Origin: Massilia sp. 9096 | GTDB lineage: Bacteria > Pseudomonadota > Gammaproteobacteria > Burkholderiales > Burkholderiaceae_D | NCBI RefSeq assembly: GCF_000745265.1 | Contig: NZ_JQNN01000001.1 | Coordinates: 1,984,001 to 2,048,000 of the forward strand | Direction of reading: 5' to 3' | Length of the DNA stretch: 64,000 nucleotides | Part shown: in pieces, positions 63,242-64,000 of the stretch | Position numbering within the stretch: position 1 is the stretch's first letter | How the letters are laid out: each line of letters opens with the position of its first letter | Made by a program: the position numbers and the translations under genes | The notes under the pieces: generated by a model | What the model saw: only the letters and a program-made list of their open reading frames with translations | Database searches by the model: none | What the model was told of the DNA's origin: nothing

Positions 63242-64000
63242 ATGAAGATCGCGCGCCTCGTCATACTCGGACAGTTCGCCGTCCCCACCTTCCCGCTCGC
63301 CGCGGGCGCACTGCTGCTGGCCAGCGCGACGCTCATGCTGTCGCGCTGGCTGCTCGGACTGGACGTCAGCCCGCCCGCGCCCCTGCACGGCGCCCAGATG
63401 CAGATGAAGGCGAATGCCGCTTTCGGCTTCGCCTGCCTGGCCTTGGGGCTGGTGCTGCTGGCGCGCCGCACGGCGCCGGCGTTGCCCATCGTGTTCGCGC
63501 TCGCCGCCGTGGCCGGCTTGACCGGCGCCCTGACCGGGGCCGAATATCTGTTCGACCGGAATCTCGGCATCGATTGCCTGCTGGCCGCCGACCCCGGCGC
63601 GATGGGTCCGCCCGGCCGCATGGCGCCGCTGGCCGCGCTCACGCTGGTGCTCGCGGGCGCCGCCCTGGCCTGCGCCAACGGCGGCGTGCGCCGTTTCGTG
63701 ATCGCGTCGCAAGCGCTGGCGATCGCCTTCGGCAGCGCCGGCATGGCCACCCTGCTCGGCTACCTGTACGGCGCGCCGCGCATGCTGTTCCACGCCTACG
63801 AGCCGATGGCGCTCAGCACCGCCATCGTCACGCTGCTGCTGGCGCTGGCCATCCTCGGCCTGCATCCGCACGCCGGCGTGGCCGCGCCGATCTGCAGCGG
63901 CACCGTGGCGGCCAGGATGGGCCGGCGCATGCTGCTGTCGGTGTCGATCACGATGCCGCTGTTCGCCTGGATCCGCCTGCGCGGCGAAGCCATGCACCTG
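63242..64000 (+). CDS. N-terminal membrane domain of a sensor protein (3' partial)
   Basis: The open frame from ATG 63242 runs off the window end with 253 residues visible. It has about seven or eight hydrophobic segments: ALLLASATLMLSRWLLGLD, FGFACLALGLVLLA, LPIVFALAAVAGLTG, LTLVLAGAALACA, LAIAFGSAGMATLLGYLYG and IVTLLLALAILGL among them. The pattern EYLFDRNLGIDCLL, then PPGRMAPLAALTLVL, then GEAMHL at the end is one I associate with membrane sensor domains placed before PAS, histidine-kinase or GGDEF domains. The output domain is outside the window. A TATAAT at 63212-63217 could be its -10 box. No ribosome site is clear before the ATG. Confidence 0.75.
   Translation, partial: MKIARLVILGQFAVPTFPLAAGALLLASATLMLSRWLLGLDVSPPAPLHGAQMQMKANAAFGFACLALGLVLLARRTAPALPIVFALAAVAGLTGALTGAEYLFDRNLGIDCLLAADPGAMGPPGRMAPLAALTLVLAGAALACANGGVRRFVIASQALAIAFGSAGMATLLGYLYGAPRMLFHAYEPMALSTAIVTLLLALAILGLHPHAGVAAPICSGTVAARMGRRMLLSVSITMPLFAWIRLRGEAMHL

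Overview
The window comes from a high-GC betaproteobacterial chromosome, most likely Oxalobacteraceae (Massilia/Duganella/Telluria type). The evidence is gene order (smc-zipA-ligA; infC/rpmI-rplT-pheS-pheT-ihfA-merR; a glycine-riboswitch gcvT-gcvH-gcvP operon), a DUF1631 gene, and an unusually large set of sensor kinases. The genus is inferred from this and from remembered family features; no database search was run.

Layout. 1-3.1 kb: the 3' part of glnD and an RsuA-family pseudouridine synthase. 3.2-20.2 kb: a signalling-rich block with three hybrid histidine kinases (one carries two kinase modules), a POT peptide transporter, a GNAT acetyltransferase remnant, a periplasmic binding protein paired with a GGDEF-EAL protein, an aminotransferase, and a three-gene KaiC-like operon. 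20.4-26.2 kb: two overlapping exported peptidase genes, a low-GC frameshifted membrane-protein gene, and a Tat-type Gfo/Idh/MocA oxidoreductase. 26.3-40 kb: a long leftward string (DUF1631, PAP2, smc, zipA, ligA, galU, def, a small barrel-like protein, an SMP-30 family protein) with gaps of about 80 bp or less and several start/stop overlaps. 40.4-41.6 kb: a GGTPEQH-repeat stress-type protein and an orphan ClpP-like protease. 41.7-46.6 kb: promoter, tandem glycine riboswitch and gcvTHP. 46.7-54.5 kb: a degenerate chemoreceptor, a small membrane protein, prfC, a Crp/Fnr regulator, and a NarL-type two-component pair whose response regulator has an in-frame stop. 54.7-62.8 kb: a leftward translation cluster (thrS, infC, rpmI, rplT, pheS, pheT, ihfA, merR). 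63.0 kb: a tRNA-Val(GAC) with C at position 33. 63.2 kb to the end: the membrane domain of a sensor protein that runs off the window.

The least expected material lies between genes. An approximately 80-135 bp palindromic repeat occurs three times (3070-3148, 46598-46732, 55529-55647). Its arms and outer flanks differ between copies but stay complementary within each copy, so the fold rather than the sequence appears to be kept. A second, different long palindrome lies at 26234-26330. Three genes show decay or an apparent lesion: the GNAT remnant, the A8-tract frameshift at 23976-23983, and the TAA in the response regulator at 53898. infC starts at AUA, and a strong terminator plus an extended -10 element separate infC from rpmI.
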